From: a virus
Length of the DNA stretch: 22,001 nt
IMG/VR virus record: IMGVR_UViG_3300032048_000021
Span: 1-22,001 of that record
Direction: 5' to 3' (one strand)
The notes under the pieces were generated by a model. The model was not told the DNA's origin. It searched no databases and was given only the letters and a program-made list of their open reading frames with translations. The translations under genes were made by a program, and so were the position numbers. Below are positions 19,960 through 22,001 of the stretch, one piece after another (the stretch's first letter is position 1; the number at the start of each line of letters is the position of its first letter).

Positions 19960-20320
19960 AAAGAAAGCAAGAAAGATTGCCGCGAGAGGTGGCAAGGTAG
20001 TATTTGTACACGTTAAAGCCACTTGCCCAATATGTGATATTTTTCTACCAGATGTATTGAAACCTATCGCAGATGATGACAAGTATGCCGAAATTGAATT
20101 TTATCAAATCAACGAAGCACTGACATTTCCAGTTGGAGCCCATCCAGTAACATACTTTTTTAGAGATGGTTGGTGTGTTCAACATCCAGCAGGACAAGCA
20201 CCAAAAGAGACTGTTGAGAATTTACTCGACACTATCTTTCTGGGAAAAGTAGCACCATTACAGAAACCACCAATTTTAGAAATAAATACAAACGCACCAT
20301 TTGAAAAACAAAAACAATAG
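19931..20320 (+). CDS. Thioredoxin-like protein with CPIC motif (129 aa)
   Basis: A thioredoxin fold is suggested by VVFVHVKATCPICDIFLP, with redox motif CPIC at 32-35 replacing the usual WCGPC, by the strand IEFYQINEA, and by a cis-Pro candidate AHPVTYFF (P72) followed by DGW. It could reduce disulphides, for example in a phage reductase, but the partner is unknown. AAGGAG at 19918-19923 supports the start. The gene overlaps MazG by 29 bases. The C-terminal 25 residues are polar and probably unstructured. Confidence 0.8.
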   Translation: MKNVFPVVTEKKARKIAARGGKVVFVHVKATCPICDIFLPDVLKPIADDDKYAEIEFYQINEALTFPVGAHPVTYFFRDGWCVQHPAGQAPKETVENLLDTIFLGKVAPLQKPPILEINTNAPFEKQKQ

Positions 20321-20330
20321 AGGTACCATT

Positions 20331-20495
20331 ATGTTAAAGATTTTAGGATTCATAATAATAATTTCAGCGATTACCTTCACCTTTGGGTGTTCAGAAATAA
20401 CAACCATTTTTGAAGAGAAAAAGGCTGAACAAGAACAAGTAGAAGATATGGGTATATGGGCAGAAGATAAACCAGTTGACACTGAAACAAAATAA
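20331..20495 (+). CDS. Small predicted lipoprotein (54 aa)
   Basis: A hydrophobic signal (LKILGFIIIISAITF) ends in TFGC-S, a lipobox-like site with Cys19, followed by a short acidic tail (EEKKAEQEQVED). ATG 20331 with GAGG at 20320-20323 is preferred over a TTG at 20301. The small size and acidic periplasmic tail resemble superinfection-exclusion or outer-membrane lipoproteins of phages, though a spanin component is possible. The lipobox is atypical (Phe at -2). Confidence 0.65.
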   Translation: MLKILGFIIIISAITFTFGCSEITTIFEEKKAEQEQVEDMGIWAEDKPVDTETK

Positions 20496-20914
20496 TGCCA
20501 GACCTGTTTAAAGAACTTCTGCCCGATATCAACTACGGTCATAAGAATTTGATACGTACGGGTGATATGGATGAGGGCGAGTATGGTGGAAAATGTTTCA
20601 TCATTAATCGTGCTTTGTCTATGAATGTTGACACGGTTTTGTACGCAAATGAAATGAATATCCACTATCAGTTAGACCCTTTACTTCAGTATGACTATTT
20701 TATAAATAGTCTTAGGAAGAAGAAACGCTGGTCTAAATGGGCCAAATCGACTGGACCATCAGCGAATCTTGAACTCATCAAAGAGTATTACAATTATAAT
20801 GAACAAAGGGCACGAGAAGTCTTAGACCTTCTCACCGAATCAGAAATTGAGGAAATACGCCTCAGATTCTCAAAGGGCGGTACTGATAATGCAACCACAA
20901 GGAAGACACAATGA
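20495..20914 (+). CDS. 62: Clamp loader small subunit gp62
   Basis: The segment FIINRALSMNVDTVLYANEMN...LDPLLQYDYF with IN(S)LRKKKRWSKWAK, followed by IKEYYNYN..RAREVL.LL, corresponds to the marine T4-like form of gp62, the non-ATPase partner of gp44. At 139 residues it is shorter than T4 gp62 (187 aa). The ATG overlaps the lipoprotein stop. It is followed by RegA, as in T4, but is separated from gp44 by three small genes. Confidence 0.85.
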   Translation: MPDLFKELLPDINYGHKNLIRTGDMDEGEYGGKCFIINRALSMNVDTVLYANEMNIHYQLDPLLQYDYFINSLRKKKRWSKWAKSTGPSANLELIKEYYNYNEQRAREVLDLLTESEIEEIRLRFSKGGTDNATTRKTQ

Positions 20915-21317
20915 AGAAATTGTAGATTGGAAACCCTCGGATATGGTAGAGATTACCTTTAAAGAGGATGATGATTTTCTGAAGATTAAAGAGACTCTCA
21001 CTCGAATGGGAGTAGCATCAAACAGAGATAAAATCCTTTACCAATCCACGCACATTCTTCATAAGCAAGGACAGTATTATATTGTCCACTTTAAAGAACT
21101 ATTTGCCCTAGATGGGAAGCCGACTAACTTAACAAAGGTCGACATAGAAAGACGAAACGCAATAATTAATCTCCTTCAAGAATGGAGTTTATTGACGATT
21201 GTGAAGAAAGAAGAATTAACACCTATGGGAAATGTCGGACAATTTAAAATTATATCGTTTAAAGAAAAGCCTGATTGGCAACTAATACCAAAGTACAATA
21301 TAGGTGTTAAATATTAG
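20889..21317 (+). CDS. regA: RegA translational repressor
   Basis: RegA binds the start regions of early phage mRNAs and blocks translation, including its own in T4. The match to T4 RegA is strong: (M)VEIT..(E/K)..DFLK(I/V)KETLTRMG(V/I)A.N.DK(I/V)LYQS.HIL.K.G.YYIVHFKE and the end W(Q/K)L(I/V)PKY.IG. T4 begins at the MVEIT equivalent (20943). The ATG at 20889, inside the end of gp62, adds 18 residues and has AAAGGG at 20872-20877, while 20943 lacks a clear ribosome-binding site. The start is therefore uncertain. Confidence 0.92.
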   Translation: MQPQGRHNEEIVDWKPSDMVEITFKEDDDFLKIKETLTRMGVASNRDKILYQSTHILHKQGQYYIVHFKELFALDGKPTNLTKVDIERRNAIINLLQEWSLLTIVKKEELTPMGNVGQFKIISFKEKPDWQLIPKYNIGVKY

Positions 21318-21339
21318 ACGATAAATTGAGGAATATATT

Positions 21340-22001
21340 ATGAGTGAAAAGTTTGAGAAGATATGGTCGATACCGCATAATGACATATTAAAATGTGTGA
21401 TGGATGGGCCAGATAATTTTCTGAGGTATGATACTACTGACGGTGACGATGAAACCTTCTTCTATAACATTATCTCCAATGCAGACCAGTCCTTTCGGGA
21501 CGAAATTGACGATATATATTTTGCCAAAGATTTCCACTATAAATTCGCTGGAACTAATAGGCGATATGGTGATGTTATGGGCAAGAACGCTACTGACTTC
21601 CAAATAGATAAACTATTTGAGATACAAAAGAAATGGGGCATTCCAGCCTCGCTGACACTTAATCAAGAAACACACCCCACCGAAATTCTAATAGACCCAG
21701 CAATCAAAAAACAATTTGTCAATTTTATTGGTGAATTTTATGAGCGTGGTCTAAGAGTTTGTACCATCAGTAATATACACTTGATGGGAACTGGAATTCT
21801 ACAGAAGAATTTTCCAGAAATGAATTGGAAAAATACTGTTAATCATATTGTAGGCAATTGCCAGCAAATGGTTGACCTACACGTTCTTGGTTACAACTAC
21901 ATTCAACTTGATAGACAACTCAATAGGAATATGTCTAATCTAAGACGTATGTCCAAATTGGCAAGAAATAGGGGAATTAAAACTTTTCTCTTAGCATCCG
22001 A
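21340..22001 (+). CDS. Unidentified protein, possibly U32-peptidase-like TIM barrel (partial, runs off the window)
   Basis: ATG 21340 has GAGG at 21328-21331. At least 220 codons are open to the window edge. After a polar N-terminus come barrel-like strand and helix alternations: IPASLTLNQE, GLRVCTISN, LGYNYIQLDRQLNR and RGIKTFLLASE. The order 'asparagine loop, long-distance Leu-Gly, strand, (R/E)xLxRN helix, strand ending in E' recalls U32 peptidase/UbiU-like or radical-SAM-like barrels. No Cys cluster is visible in this part, so an Fe-S site would have to lie beyond the edge. In T4 the next gene is DNA polymerase 43, which this is not. Confidence 0.55.
   Translation, partial: MSEKFEKIWSIPHNDILKCVMDGPDNFLRYDTTDGDDETFFYNIISNADQSFRDEIDDIYFAKDFHYKFAGTNRRYGDVMGKNATDFQIDKLFEIQKKWGIPASLTLNQETHPTEILIDPAIKKQFVNFIGEFYERGLRVCTISNIHLMGTGILQKNFPEMNWKNTVNHIVGNCQQMVDLHVLGYNYIQLDRQLNRNMSNLRRMSKLARNRGIKTFLLAS

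Noticed and set aside
20701-20708. TATAAATA with surrounding near-palindrome inside gp62
   Set aside because: It lies mid-gene with no start within 180 bp downstream, so it is most likely chance. The dyad is a by-product of the AT-rich codons.
20911-20925. Four-codon frame (MKKL) between gp62 and RegA with GGAAG upstream
   Set aside because: It lies within the RegA N-terminal region in another frame. There is too little to support a leader peptide.
1-22001. CRISPR arrays, insertion sequences, integrase or attachment sites
   Set aside because: No regularly spaced repeats, transposase or integrase motifs, or long terminal duplications were seen on either strand.

Overview
The window is a stretch of a T4-like (myovirus-type) bacteriophage genome. 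The evidence is a run of recognisable T4 core genes in T4-like order: prohead protease (gp21), scaffold (gp22), major capsid protein (gp23), UvsY, UvsW, late sigma factor (gp55), SbcCD-type nuclease (gp47/gp46), sliding clamp (gp45), clamp loader (gp44/gp62) and RegA. Every gene I accept is on the + strand and they are tightly packed, often with ATGA or TAATG overlaps. The compact capsid protein, a CobS-type AAA+ gene, a DUF6356 gene and MazG- and thioredoxin-like genes resemble the environmental or marine 'exo-T-even' branch rather than T4 itself. The host is probably a Gram-negative bacterium, because the promoters are classical sigma-70 type and there is a phage lipoprotein. I cannot name the host.

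Layout. 1-5564 is the virion-morphogenesis block: the tail of an upstream gene (possibly portal gp20), four small genes where T4 has 67/68, gp21, gp22, gp23, a rho-independent terminator, a DUF6356 gene and a tail-tube-like protein. Two T4-type late promoters (TATAAATA) serve this block. 5602-7877 is recombination: uvsY, uvsW and a small Sm-like gene. 7878-8575 has no gene. It starts with a strong promoter and holds a long series of hairpins, best read as a large structured non-coding RNA of about 550 nt. 8576-12155 is gp55, gp47, a 52-residue ORF and gp46.

12156-17140 is an accessory block framed by two strong promoters. It encodes a 765-residue protein with HEVGH and VWA/MIDAS motifs and a MoxR/CobS-type AAA+ ATPase. 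Five small genes lie between them, and a terminator closes the block. 17166-17941 holds a DUF3310 protein and a probable exported protein. 17945-21317 is the replication-clamp operon: gp45, gp44, MazG-like, thioredoxin-like, lipoprotein, gp62 and RegA. The window ends inside an unidentified, possibly TIM-barrel gene.

How it works together. Eight near-consensus sigma-70 promoters (TTGACA-16/18-TATAAT) sit at the early and middle gene boundaries and would be read by host polymerase. gp55, with its C-terminal clamp-binding tail, plus gp45 loaded by gp44/62, would then switch transcription to the TATAAATA late promoters of the head block. The most interesting items are the large hairpin-rich RNA with a candidate 9-nt palindromic kissing loop, the metalloprotease-like VWA/AAA+ pair, apparently leaderless transcripts (uvsY and the tail-tube gene), and a 14-16 bp sequence repeated in the same frame in three unrelated genes.
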